Shown one piece after another: positions 36,766 through 46,393 of a DNA stretch of 64,000 nucleotides. The notes under the pieces were generated by a model. The model was not told where the DNA came from. It saw only the letters and a program-made list of their open reading frames with translations, and did no database searches. The stretch's first letter is position 1. Each line of letters begins with the position of its first letter. This DNA is from Methylopila capsulata (GTDB lineage Bacteria > Pseudomonadota > Alphaproteobacteria > Rhizobiales > Methylopilaceae). Both the position numbers and the translations under genes were made by a program. Location of the stretch: positions 868,001 through 932,000 of the forward strand of contig NZ_JAFBCY010000003.1 of the NCBI RefSeq assembly GCF_016907975.1, in the 5' to 3' direction.

Positions 36766-36882
36766 CGTCATGCCCCGGCTTGTCCGGGGCATCCGGATCC
36801 GGGACGCGCGCGGCGGCGCCCAAGCGATGCGCCGGCGCGATCCGCTTCGGGCTGGATGCCCCGGACAAGCCGGGGCATGACG
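36766..36882. repeat. REP-type repeat pair between the exonuclease and ligase genes
   Basis: Bases 36766-36794 and 36854-36882 are perfect 29-base inverted copies. Each copy is itself a hairpin: TGCCCCGG and CCGGGGCA around five bases. The 59-base centre is GC-rich. Two facing hairpin units make a BIME-like structure, typical of dispersed REP families, and the sequence resembles palindromes that occur many times in Hyphomicrobiales genomes. It lies between the stop of the exonuclease gene and the start of the ligase gene. Confidence 0.9.
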
Positions 36883-36889
36883 GCGTGCT

Positions 36890-37948
36890 TTATGCTCGAG
36901 CTTGAGCACGGTCATTGCCCTCCCCCTCCCCCGCCGGCTCGTCCGTCTCGCCCTCGTCGCCGTAGCCCACCAGCCGGAGCGGGCGGGCTTTCAGGCCCGA
37001 CGTCCCGCACCAGTGCACGAGGGCGTCCTCCTCGCCATGGGTGACCCAGATCTCTTCGGCGCCCGTGTCGAGAATGGTCTGGCGCAGGTCGTCCCAGTCG
37101 GCGTGGTCGGAGACGACCAGCGGCAGCTCGACGCCCTTCTGGCGGGCCCGCGCGCGGACCCGCATCCAGCCGGAGGCGGCGACCGTCACAGGGTCCGGGA
37201 ACTTGCGCGCCCACAGTTCCCGCAGCGCCGAGGGCGGGCAGAGCACGATCGCGCCCGCGAGCTCCTTGCGGTCGGCGGCCTTGACCTGGACGGTCTCGCC
37301 AAGGTCGATCCCGAGATCGCGGTAGGTCTCCGTCACCCGCACCATGGCGCCGTGCAGGTGGATCGGCCGGTCCCAGCCGCGCAGCCGCAGCAGCTTCATC
37401 AGCCGCTGGGCCTTCCCCAGCGAATAGGCCCCGACAAGGTGCGCCCGCTCCGGAAACAGCGCGACGCTGTTGATCAATTTCGCCACCTCGTCAGCGGCGT
37501 CGGGGTGGCGGAACACCGGCAGGCCGAAGGTCGCCTCGGTCACGAACAGGTCGCAGGGGACCACCTCGAACGGGGCTGCAGTGGGATCGCCCTGGCGCTT
37601 GTAGTCGCCGGAGACGACCGCCCGGAACCCCTTCCACTCGAACAGGATCTGCGCCGCCCCGAGCACATGTCCCGCGGGATGGAAGCTCACGGTGACGTCG
37701 TTGATCGTCGTCTTCACGCCGTAAGGAGCCGGCTGGCGCGTGGCGCAGAAGGCCTCGCCGTAGCGCGCGGCCATGATCGCGAGCGTCTCCGGCGTCGCCA
37801 TCACCGCGTCGTTGCCGGGCCGGGCGTGGTCGGCGTGGCCGTGGGTGACGAGCGCGCGGGCGACCGGCCGCATCGGGTCGATGTGGCAATCGGCCGGAGG
37901 GCAGTAGAGGCCTTGAGGCGTGGGAACGAGCAGGTCTTCGGGGCGCAT
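36890..37948 (-). CDS. Ligase-associated DNA exonuclease, metallo-beta-lactamase fold
   Basis: A 352-residue MBL/beta-CASP protein. The metal site includes THGHADHA (His36, His38, Asp40, His41), HPAGHVLGAA and the Asp in VVSGDYKRQGDP; the beta-CASP region has AYSLGKAQRLMKLL, and SDHADWDDL near the C terminus completes the site. It belongs to the exonuclease family encoded with the ATP-dependent ligase next to it, and the gene order exonuclease then ligase is conserved. A helicase and phosphatase gene of that operon are not here. The C-terminal tail is acidic. Confidence 0.9.
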   Translation of the reverse strand: MRPEDLLVPTPQGLYCPPADCHIDPMRPVARALVTHGHADHARPGNDAVMATPETLAIMAARYGEAFCATRQPAPYGVKTTINDVTVSFHPAGHVLGAAQILFEWKGFRAVVSGDYKRQGDPTAAPFEVVPCDLFVTEATFGLPVFRHPDAADEVAKLINSVALFPERAHLVGAYSLGKAQRLMKLLRLRGWDRPIHLHGAMVRVTETYRDLGIDLGETVQVKAADRKELAGAIVLCPPSALRELWARKFPDPVTVAASGWMRVRARARQKGVELPLVVSDHADWDDLRQTILDTGAEEIWVTHGEEDALVHWCGTSGLKARPLRLVGYGDEGETDEPAGEGEGNDRAQARA

Positions 37949-38020
37949 CTCAGCCGGGAGATAAGCCTCCGGCGACGGAGGAACAGGCGCGCCGGACCGA
38001 AGACCCGCTTCCGCCGCCTC

Positions 38021-39010
38021 TTACGCTTCCCGCGCCTTGCCGAACTGGCCGGTCTTGCGGAAGCGCCAGAGGTAGCTCAGGACGACAGCCTCGATCGGGG
38101 CCGGGGTGATCCCAAGCCCTTCGAGCGTGCGGCCCGCGGCGCGGGCCTCGTCGGAGACCACATTGTCGGTCTCGAGCATCGTCACCTGGTCGACGGTGAG
38201 CGGCGCGTTCGGCAGCAGCTGCAGGATCTTGGCCTGCGCCTTGGCGAGACCGAAGGGCAGCGGCAGCAGCAGGCGCGACCGGTCGGTGACCTGCAGCACG
38301 TACTCGAGGATCTGCCTGAAGGTGAGGACTTCGGGGCCGCCGAGCTCATAGGCGGCGCCGGCCGCAAGCTCGCCGCGGAGTGCCTTCGCCACCGTCTGGG
38401 CGACGTCGCCCACGAACACCGGCTGGAACCGGGTCGTCCCGCCGCCGATCAGCGGCAGCGCGGGCGAAAACCGCGCCATGGCCGCAAAGCGGTTGAAGAA
38501 ATCGTCCTCGGGGCCGAACACGATCGACGGCCGCAGGATGGCGGCGTCCGGAAAGGTGTCGAGCACGGCCTGCTCGCCGGCGGCCTTGGTCTGGCCGTAC
38601 TGCGCCTTGCTGGCGCGGTCGGCGCCGATCGCCGACATCTGGACGACGCGCGCGACGCCGGCGGCCTTCGCCGCCTCCGCCACGACCTGCGGACCCTTGG
38701 CCTGGACGGCCTCGAAGCGCTGCTTGCCGCTTTCCGCCAGGATGCCGACGAGGTTCACCACCGCGTCCGCGCCGCGCACCGCCTGGGCGACCGATTCCGG
38801 GAAGCGCAGGTTCGCCTGCACCGCGACGATCTGGCCGACGCCGCCGAGCGGCTGCAGGTGGCCGGCGAGGTCGGGCCGGCGGACCGCGACGCGCACGCGC
38901 CAGCCGTCCTTCGCGAGCGCCCGCACCACGTGGCGGCCAACGAAGCCCGAACCGCCGAAGACCGTGACGAGCCTGTCGCCGATCGGACGGGAGGGAGAGG
39001 CGAGGGCCAT
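38021..39010 (-). CDS. NDUFA9-like NAD(P)-binding reductase (atypical SDR)
   Basis: A 329-residue protein with the Rossmann loop VTVFGGSGFVGRHVVRAL and the pattern RVVQMSAIGADRASKAQYGQTKAAGEQ, where the usual SDR tyrosine-lysine pair becomes Tyr-xxx-Lys in YGQTK. AILRPSIVFGPEDDFFNRFA and FQPVFVGDVAQTV are typical of the NDUFA9 group, an accessory subunit of complex I in mitochondria and in some alphaproteobacteria. The ATG at 39010 has AAGGAG nine bases before it; the ATG at 39037 would put that site inside the coding region. Association with complex I is inference. Confidence 0.82.
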   Translation of the reverse strand: MALASPSRPIGDRLVTVFGGSGFVGRHVVRALAKDGWRVRVAVRRPDLAGHLQPLGGVGQIVAVQANLRFPESVAQAVRGADAVVNLVGILAESGKQRFEAVQAKGPQVVAEAAKAAGVARVVQMSAIGADRASKAQYGQTKAAGEQAVLDTFPDAAILRPSIVFGPEDDFFNRFAAMARFSPALPLIGGGTTRFQPVFVGDVAQTVAKALRGELAAGAAYELGGPEVLTFRQILEYVLQVTDRSRLLLPLPFGLAKAQAKILQLLPNAPLTVDQVTMLETDNVVSDEARAAGRTLEGLGITPAPIEAVVLSYLWRFRKTGQFGKAREA

Positions 39011-39083
39011 CGCGGGCGGCTCCTTCGAGCGGTTCAAAACGCGCTCAGAGACCTAGAGCATCGTCCAAACGTCGTAAAGCGGA

Positions 39084-40136
39084 TCAGACGCGCGCGGCCG
39101 CGAAACGCACGGCGCGGAACGACAGGTTCGACACAGCGCCCGCCAGCAGCCCGCCGAACCACAGCAGCGCGGCCCAGAGATGCGCGAGGATCATTTCGCC
39201 GAGGCGGATCGTGGGGCGGAAGCCGCGGAGCGAGGCGCGGCCGGTGAGCTCCGCCACCGCGCGCGCCTTGACGCCGAACCGCCGGGCGAAGGGCGCGAGA
39301 TCGGCGAGGTCGTCGCCGGAGCGCACGAACTTCATCAGCCGCACGGTCTCCGCCGGGCCCGCCACGGCGCTCGCCGCGCGCAGCTCCCCCGCCATACCGC
39401 CGAAGGCCCGCAGGGCCGGCGTCGCCGCGCCCTCCCCGGCCCTCGCGCCGCGCAGCGCGGCGGCCTCCACCCGTCGGGCGTCCGCCGCGCGGCCCAGGGT
39501 GCGGGTCAGGTGGGCGGCGAAATCGGCGGTCAGCGTGCCGGCGCGGCGCGCGGCCTTCAGGATCGAGACGCCGACCTTGGCGGGCGCCGCGGCGCCGCCG
39601 CTCGCGACCGTCGCCGCGGTCAGCCCGACGCCGGCGGCGGCGAGCGCGATCATCAGGTCGCTATGCTCCTCGCCGCGGACGATCTTGGCGCCCTCCCCGA
39701 CCAGGTCGCGCACGTCGCCGATCACGGTGAGGTCCGACGCGACGGCTCCGGCGAGCGCCGCGGGCCCGTCCGCGGAGCCTGTCGCGAACCCCTGCGCGAA
39801 GCCGCGGGTCGAGCGCCAGGCGGCGGCGCCGGGCGTCTCCGCGGCGGCGAGCCGGGCGAGCGTGTCCACTGAAAGCGGCCGGTTCAGCTCGGCGGCGAGC
39901 TCCACGTAGCCGCGGGCGAGCGCGACGTCCTCGGCGTCGAGCGCGGCGCTGGCCTGGCGTTCGAGACGATCCTGCGGCGCGACCTCGGCGAGCGTGCGCT
40001 CGATCGCGACGTCGAGCGGCACGGCGAAGCCGAAGTCCCGGGCGGTCCCGATCGCGACGGCCGCGACCGACAGGCAGAGCCCGACGCGGGAGAGCCGCGC
40101 GGTCCAGTCCACGGCGGTCGCGAGACGGGCTCCCAT
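39084..40136 (-). CDS. Membrane protein of unknown function
   Basis: A 350-residue Ala-rich protein. Hydrophobic segments lie near residues 17-33, 160-185 and 316-340; the first half (about 45-100) and the stretch from 190 to 300 look soluble and helical. [39 protein letters not shown] is a distinctive charged helical region. I do not recognise a family or any catalytic motif. It follows the NDUFA9-like gene on the same strand with a 73-base gap and may be co-transcribed with the EamA gene upstream. Confidence 0.65.
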   Translation of the reverse strand: MGARLATAVDWTARLSRVGLCLSVAAVAIGTARDFGFAVPLDVAIERTLAEVAPQDRLERQASAALDAEDVALARGYVELAAELNRPLSVDTLARLAAAETPGAAAWRSTRGFAQGFATGSADGPAALAGAVASDLTVIGDVRDLVGEGAKIVRGEEHSDLMIALAAAGVGLTAATVASGGAAAPAKVGVSILKAARRAGTLTADFAAHLTRTLGRAADARRVEAAALRGARAGEGAATPALRAFGGMAGELRAASAVAGPAETVRLMKFVRSGDDLADLAPFARRFGVKARAVAELTGRASLRGFRPTIRLGEMILAHLWAALLWFGGLLAGAVSNLSFRAVRFAAARV

Positions 40137-40267
40137 TCAGGCGGCGCGGTCGGCGGGAAACTGGGGAACGGCGAGGGTCATACGAGAGCCGGTTGGGACG
40201 AGACGCTTCCGAAGATGGGCGCAAGGGGTCCCGCGCTCAAGTCGGATGGATCTAACGCCGGGGCCGC

Positions 40268-41242
40268 TCAGCTCGCGACCCCTCGCTTCAGCGCCCGCCA
40301 GGGCCGCCCGTCGATCGCGGCGAGGCCGAGGGCGATCGCGCCCATCCCGACAAACTCCCGCGCGTCGAGCCGCTCGCCGAGCACCAGCGCGCCCAGCAGG
40401 ATGGCGCTCACCGGCACCAGGAAGGTCACGAGCGCGGCGTTGGTGGAGCCCGCGCCGGCCAGAATGCGGAAGTAGATGACGAAGCCGAGGGCGGTCGAGA
40501 ACAGGCCGAAAGCCACGAGCGACGCCGTCACATGCGGCGAGGGAAGCGCAGGCGCGCCCTCGAAGACCAGCAGCGCCGCGACCATGATGACGCTCGACAG
40601 GCCGAGCTGGGACGCGGCGGTGATCAGCGGCGGCCGGCCGCGGAACCGGCGGGCGTAGATGATCGCGGCGGCGTAGCACATCGCCGCGCCGACGATGCAG
40701 AGCGCCGGGAGCAGCGCGTCGCTGACGCCTTCGAGCGCCCGCGGGCCGATGATGACCGCGACCCCGACCATGCCGACGGCGACGCCCGCGAGACGGCCGC
40801 CGGTCGCGCGCTCGTCCTGGGTCGTCACGTGGGCGAGCAGCACCGTCCAGAGCGGCGTCGACGCGTTGAGGATCGCGGCGAGGCCGCTCGGAAGCCCCTG
40901 CTGGCCATAGGCCAGCAGGCAAAACGGCGCGACGTTGTTGATCAGCGCGAGCACAAGATAGTCCCGCCACAGACGCCCCTCGCGGGGAACGGCGAGGCCC
41001 TTCGCAAGGACCACCGCCCAGAGCGCAGCGGCGCCGATGCCGACGCGGGCGGCGACGAGCGTGAGCGGCGTGACCTCCGCCAGCGCCACCTTGCTCAGGA
41101 AGAACGCGCCGCCCCACAGCATGGAGAGCACGATGAGCAGGCCCCATTCGGTGCGGCTCATCGTCGGGGCGGCGACGACCGGCGGGGCGACCGGAGCCGC
41201 GGACGCTGCGACGACGGCCGCTTCGGATGACTGTATCGACAT
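40268..41242 (-). CDS. EamA-family (DMT) transporter
   Basis: A 324-residue inner-membrane protein with two EamA repeats of about five helices each. SMLWGGAFFLSKVALAEVTPLTLVAARV and NNVAPFCLLAYGQQGLPSGLAAILNASTPLWTVLLAH mark repeat one; AALVTFLVPVSAILLGALVLGERL marks repeat two. Such carriers export amino acids or metabolites; the substrate is unknown. About 27 Ala/Pro-rich residues precede the first helix from the ATG at 41242; an ATG at 41161 would remove them, and neither has a strong ribosome site. Confidence 0.88.
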   Translation of the reverse strand: MSIQSSEAAVVAASAAPVAPPVVAAPTMSRTEWGLLIVLSMLWGGAFFLSKVALAEVTPLTLVAARVGIGAAALWAVVLAKGLAVPREGRLWRDYLVLALINNVAPFCLLAYGQQGLPSGLAAILNASTPLWTVLLAHVTTQDERATGGRLAGVAVGMVGVAVIIGPRALEGVSDALLPALCIVGAAMCYAAAIIYARRFRGRPPLITAASQLGLSSVIMVAALLVFEGAPALPSPHVTASLVAFGLFSTALGFVIYFRILAGAGSTNAALVTFLVPVSAILLGALVLGERLDAREFVGMGAIALGLAAIDGRPWRALKRGVAS

Positions 41243-41445
41243 GGATGTCCGCTTCTGGCGCGCGGCCGCACCATGCTCCCTGCGAGGGCGCCGCGACCAA
41301 TTCAAAAAGTCGCCCCCAGCCATTCGAGGCCGTGATCAAGCGACGAACGCATGGTAGCCGCCACCGCGGCCCATGCGCGCTCCGCTTCCGGCCGTCGAAT
41401 TCCGCCCTAAGATGCCCCGACCGCACCGACCGAGGTTTCGCGCCC

Positions 41446-42012
41446 ATGTCCCGCATCGACGACGCCCGCCCCTTCGTGCCGCTCGGCGTCGCGATCGTGA
41501 CCGTCTCCGACACCCGCTCGGAGGCCGACGACACCTCGGGCGCAACGCTGGCCGCCCGCGTGACGGAGGCCGGGCACCGGGTCTCGGGGCGGAAGATCGT
41601 GCGCGACGAGCGCGAGGCGCTGCGGGCGGCGGTCTGCGCCTTCGTCGCGGACCCCGCCACCGACGTGGTGCTGACGACGGGCGGCACCGGCTTCACCGGG
41701 CGCGACGTCAGCCCGGACGCCCTGGAGCCGCTGTTCGAGAAGCGCATGGACGGGTTTTCGAACCTGTTCCACGCCTATTCCAACGGGACGATCGGGACCT
41801 CGACGCTGCAGTCGCGCGCGACGGCCGGCGTCGCCGGCAAGACCTTCGTGTTCGTGCTGCCGGGCTCCGGCGGCGCCTGCCGCGACGCCTGGGACGGGGT
41901 GCTGAAGGCGCAGCTCGACTACCGTCACCGCCCCTGCAATTTCGTGGAGATCCTTCCGCGGCTCGACGAGCACCTCAAGCGCGGGAAGCTGAAGGCGACC
42001 CCTCAGCCGTAG
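41446..42012 (+). CDS. moaB: Molybdenum cofactor biosynthesis protein MoaB/MogA
   Basis: A 188-residue protein of the MoCF-binding fold, with VAIVTVSDTRSEADDTSG, VLTTGGTGFTGRDVSPDAL and FVLPGSGGACRDAWDGVL. MogA-type enzymes adenylate molybdopterin before metal insertion; MoaB in E. coli has no clear activity, and sequence alone does not separate them. The ATG at 41446 begins MSRIDDARPFVPLGVAIVTV, the usual start. Its stop overlaps the end of the convergent glycosyltransferase gene by ten bases. Confidence 0.9.
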   Translation: MSRIDDARPFVPLGVAIVTVSDTRSEADDTSGATLAARVTEAGHRVSGRKIVRDEREALRAAVCAFVADPATDVVLTTGGTGFTGRDVSPDALEPLFEKRMDGFSNLFHAYSNGTIGTSTLQSRATAGVAGKTFVFVLPGSGGACRDAWDGVLKAQLDYRHRPCNFVEILPRLDEHLKRGKLKATPQP

Positions 42013-42680
42013 AGCCGCGACACCAGCCGGGGCGGCACACGCAGCATCAACAGCCCGGCGCCGAGCGCGGCCCGCGGGCCTGCGAACCTCTTCTTGAGCG
42101 TCGGCGTCAGCGCGCGGGCGCGCAGCCGCATCACCTTGCTGCGGCCGATGCGGCGGATGAGGTCGGCCTCCGCCATGGCGGGAAGCGAACGGAACCCACC
42201 GAGCTTCTCATAGAGCGCGCGATGGATCAGCAGCCCCTGCTCAAGCCGCGGCAGGCCGGTCAGCGCCTCGCCGATCCGCGCCAGGGTTTCCGAGGCGCGC
42301 GCGCCGGCGCCGAACTGGTCGAGCCCGAAGCTGAAGACGGCGGCGCGCGAGGTGGTCTCGCCGCGGCGCTCCAGCGTTTCGACCAGGCTGCGGACCTCGC
42401 GGAACCAGCCTTCGTCCAGCACCGAGCCGGGCTCCAGAAACAGGATCCAGGGCGACTTCGCGCCCCGCGCCGCCGCGTCCAGGCGGCTGGCGCGATCGGC
42501 GAACCCGCCGACCACCTTGCAGCCGGCGAGATCCGCAATCTCGAGCGTGGAATCCGTCGATCCGCCGTCGGCGATGGTGACGTCGCGCACGACGCCTTCC
42601 GCCGCCCCCGGCACCAACGCCGCAAGCGTCGCGACCAGAACGGCTTCGTCGTTTCGTGTCGGAATGACCACGCTGAGCAT
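42003..42680 (-). CDS. Family 2 glycosyltransferase
   Basis: A 225-residue GT-A-fold protein. It opens with MLSVVIPTRNDEAVL and has TIADGGSTDSTLEIA, ASRLDAAARGAKSPWILFLEPGSVLDEGWF and LEQGLLIHRALYEKLGGF. The metal-binding DxD equivalent is EPGS, so the donor site is variant, as in the group related to TIGR04283. Acceptor and sugar are unknown. The ATG at 42680 is used rather than one six codons upstream. Confidence 0.82.
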   Translation of the reverse strand: MLSVVIPTRNDEAVLVATLAALVPGAAEGVVRDVTIADGGSTDSTLEIADLAGCKVVGGFADRASRLDAAARGAKSPWILFLEPGSVLDEGWFREVRSLVETLERRGETTSRAAVFSFGLDQFGAGARASETLARIGEALTGLPRLEQGLLIHRALYEKLGGFRSLPAMAEADLIRRIGRSKVMRLRARALTPTLKKRFAGPRAALGAGLLMLRVPPRLVSRLYG

Positions 42681-42807
42681 AGCCCCAAGCGTTAGCACGG
42701 GTTTCGCCCCGCGTCCGTCTCCTTTTTGCAGCGCGGCGCGTTCGATTTTACCGGCGCCGGACGATATCGTTCTTGTTTTGTTCGATCGGCGAGATTAGCT
42801 TCGTTGC

Positions 42808-43950
42808 ATGTCGCAGCCAGCCCGCGCCCACATCGCCGCACCTCCCCCGACTGCCGCGCCGCCGGGCGCGCCAGTGGACCTCGCGCGCCGCAGGGGACGC
42901 GGCGCGGTCACCAACGCCAGCGGCCGGTTCGAGCCCTATGTGCGGGTGGCGGAGGACGACGGCTGGGACAGCACCGAAGAGCTGCCGCCGTTCCGCACCG
43001 AAGTGACGCTTGAGACGGCGCGCACCGCGATCACTCGCAATCAGTCGCCGGACATCGCCTTCGATCGGTCGGTCAATCCCTACCGCGGCTGCGAGCACGG
43101 CTGTGTCTACTGCTTCGCACGGCCGACGCACGCCTATCTCGGGCTGTCCGCGGGGCTCGACTTCGAGTCGAAGCTCACCGCCAAGCCGAACATCGCCGAG
43201 GCGCTGCGGCGGGAGCTTGCGGCCCCGGGCTACAAGCCGCGCACCATCGCGCTCGGGACCAACACCGACCCCTACCAGCCGATCGAGCGGACGCACCGGC
43301 TGACGCGGCAGATCCTCGAGGTGCTTGAGGAGACGCGCCATCCCGTCGGCATCGTCACCAAGTCCACGCTGGTGCTGCGCGACCTCGACATCCTCTCGCG
43401 CATGGCGGAACAGGGCCTCGCCAAGGTCGCGCTCTCCATCACGACCCTCGACGCCACGCTCGCGCGGCAGATGGAGCCGCGGGCGCCGACGCCGTCGAAG
43501 CGGCTCGAAGCGGTGGCGGCTCTGACGCGGGCGGGCGTGCCGACGACGGTGCTGACGGCGCCGATCATCCCCTCGCTCAACGACCATGAGATCGAGCGTC
43601 TGCTCGAGGCCGCGAAGCAGGCGGGGGCGAGCGAGGCCGGCTATGTGCTTCTCCGCCTGCCGAACGAGATCAAGGACCTGGTGCAGGAGTGGCTGGTCGA
43701 GCACCATCCCGCCAAGATGCGCCGCATCCTGTCGCTGGTGCGCGAAACCCGCGGCGGCAAGCTTTACGATTCCGGCTGGGGCGTGCGGCAGACCGGCGAG
43801 GGCGTGGTGGCCTGGACGATCGGCCGGCGTTTCGAGCTGGCGGCCCAGAGGCTCGGCCTCGATCGGCGTCATCTGCGGTTGCGGACCGATCTGTTCACCC
43901 CTCCCGCCCGTACGGCGAAGGACGGCGGCCTGCAGCTTTCGCTGTTCTGA
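42808..43950 (+). CDS. Radical SAM protein of the PA0069 family
   Basis: A 380-residue radical SAM enzyme with the cluster motif GCEHGCVYC (Cys95, Cys99, Cys102). SVNPYRGC just before, ARPTHAYLGLSAGLDFESK just after and GTNTDPYQPIER are the signature of the PA0069/Rv2578c group, distantly related to spore photoproduct lyase. The reaction is not known; some authors propose DNA repair. The C-terminal end RTAKDGGLQLSLF is conserved in the group. It stands alone after the glycosyltransferase gene on the other strand. Confidence 0.88.
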   Translation: MSQPARAHIAAPPPTAAPPGAPVDLARRRGRGAVTNASGRFEPYVRVAEDDGWDSTEELPPFRTEVTLETARTAITRNQSPDIAFDRSVNPYRGCEHGCVYCFARPTHAYLGLSAGLDFESKLTAKPNIAEALRRELAAPGYKPRTIALGTNTDPYQPIERTHRLTRQILEVLEETRHPVGIVTKSTLVLRDLDILSRMAEQGLAKVALSITTLDATLARQMEPRAPTPSKRLEAVAALTRAGVPTTVLTAPIIPSLNDHEIERLLEAAKQAGASEAGYVLLRLPNEIKDLVQEWLVEHHPAKMRRILSLVRETRGGKLYDSGWGVRQTGEGVVAWTIGRRFELAAQRLGLDRRHLRLRTDLFTPPARTAKDGGLQLSLF

Positions 43951-44033
43951 CGACGCCCTACGCCCAATCAGGCGTTGACGGCGGCGCGTCCGGACAGCGT
44001 TAGATGCGGCGTTGCGTATGACGAGAGCGTTCC

Positions 44034-44465
44034 ATGCCGATTCCCCTGCGCCTGTCCCTCGTCACCCTCGGCGTCGCGGACGTCGCGCGGTCCACCGCGT
44101 TCTATGAGGCGCTCGGCCTGGTCGCCTCGTCGGCCAGCACCGAGGCCGTCACGTTCTTCAACACCGAGGGGCCGGTGCTCTCGATCTACGGCCGCGAGGC
44201 GCTGGCGGCCGACGCCCAGGTCCCCGCCGGCGGCTCGGGGTTTTCCGGCGTCACGCTCGCCTGGAACCTCGACTCCGAGGCCGACGTCGATAAGGCGACG
44301 GTGCGTGTCGTGGCGGCCGGCGGCCTGATGGTGAAGGCGCCGGAGAAGGCGTTCTGGGGCGGCTACTCCGGCTATGTCGCCGACCTCGACGGCCATCTGT
44401 GGGAGCTCGCGCACAACCCCGGCTTCGTGGTCGACGCGGCCGGCCGCCTCCGCGCGCCGGACTGA
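44034..44465 (+). CDS. VOC-family (glyoxalase-like) protein
   Basis: A 143-residue protein with two beta-alpha-beta-beta-beta modules of the vicinal oxygen chelate fold: LRLSLVTLGVADVARSTAFYEALGL and YSGYVADLDGHLWELAHNPGF. The glutamate in LWEL could bind a metal, while the first-strand ligand His is missing. Members range from glyoxalase I to resistance proteins; the substrate here is unknown. It lies between the radical SAM gene and rnhB. Confidence 0.85.
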   Translation: MPIPLRLSLVTLGVADVARSTAFYEALGLVASSASTEAVTFFNTEGPVLSIYGREALAADAQVPAGGSGFSGVTLAWNLDSEADVDKATVRVVAAGGLMVKAPEKAFWGGYSGYVADLDGHLWELAHNPGFVVDAAGRLRAPD

Positions 44466-44507
44466 TCGGTCTCGCGCGCAGACGCCGAATCGCGCGACAG
44501 TGGCGGC

Positions 44508-45173
44508 ATGCCCGCCGCCCGACCCGACGCCAGACGATCGCCCGTCCTCAAGCTGGTCGCGACCTTCGCCCGCGAGACCGCGGCGCGCGCGGCCGGCCTC
44601 GGCCCGGTCGCGGGCGTGGACGAAGCCGGCCGCGGGCCGCTCGCAGGACCTGTGGTGGCGGCGGCCGTCGCGCTCGACCCCGAACGCATCCCCGCCGGCC
44701 TCGCCGACTCCAAGGCTCTGACGGCGGCCCGGCGCGAGGCGCTGTTCGCCGAGATCATGGCGAGCGCCGACGTCGCCTTCGTGGCCGCTTCGACCGAGCG
44801 CATCGAGCGCCTCAACATCCGCGGCGCGACGCTCTGGGCGATGACCCGCGCCGTCGCGGGACTCCAATCCCGGCCGGCGCTCGCCCTGATCGACGGGCGC
44901 GACGTGCCGCCGGCGCTCGGATGCCGCGGCGAGGCCGTGATCGGCGGCGACGCCACCGTGCTGTCGATCTCGGCCGCCTCGATCGTCGCGAAGGTCGTGC
45001 GCGACCGGATGATGACGCGGCTCGGCGAATGCGTGCCCGGCTACGGCTTCGAGCGGCACATGGGCTATGGCACGCCGGAGCACCTCGCCGCGCTGAGCCT
45101 GCTCGGCCCCTGCGCGCACCACCGGCGGGGCTTCGCGCCGGTCTCGGCGCTGCTGGCCCAGGCCGCCGGCTGA
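44508..45173 (+). CDS. rnhB: Ribonuclease HII
   Basis: A 221-residue nuclease that removes ribonucleotides from DNA and RNA from hybrids. The catalytic acids start with Asp38 and Glu39 in [37 protein letters not shown] and [17 protein letters not shown] supply the rest, and [14 protein letters not shown] is the C-terminal signature. Its place directly in front of ccrM is conserved in alphaproteobacteria. Confidence 0.95.
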   Translation: MPAARPDARRSPVLKLVATFARETAARAAGLGPVAGVDEAGRGPLAGPVVAAAVALDPERIPAGLADSKALTAARREALFAEIMASADVAFVAASTERIERLNIRGATLWAMTRAVAGLQSRPALALIDGRDVPPALGCRGEAVIGGDATVLSISAASIVAKVVRDRMMTRLGECVPGYGFERHMGYGTPEHLAALSLLGPCAHHRRGFAPVSALLAQAAG

Positions 45174-45176
45174 GCG

Positions 45177-45234
45177 TTAACCCTCCGTTCACCCTGTTCC
45201 TTGAGGCGCTCTTTACGTTACCGAACCAAGAATC
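45177..45234 (+). promoter_or_regulatory. ccrM control region with CtrA-like site and GANTC
   Basis: TTAA at 45177-45180, seven bases, then TTCAC at 45188-45192 is one mismatch from the TTAA-N7-TTAAC binding pattern of CtrA known from Caulobacter. A GAATC methylation site (GANTC) is at 45230-45234, 37 bases before the start codon. In Caulobacter ccrM is activated by CtrA and damped by its own methylation in this region. The same logic is suggested here but not shown. Confidence 0.45.
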
Positions 45235-45252
45235 CGTCCGACAGTCGCGTAA

Positions 45253-46389
<1,137 letters not shown>

Positions 46390-46393
46390 AGGA

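Noticed and set aside
36902-39247. 781-residue open frame antisense to the exonuclease and NDUFA9-like genes
   Set aside because: It crosses two real genes and their spacer and has no recognisable motif.
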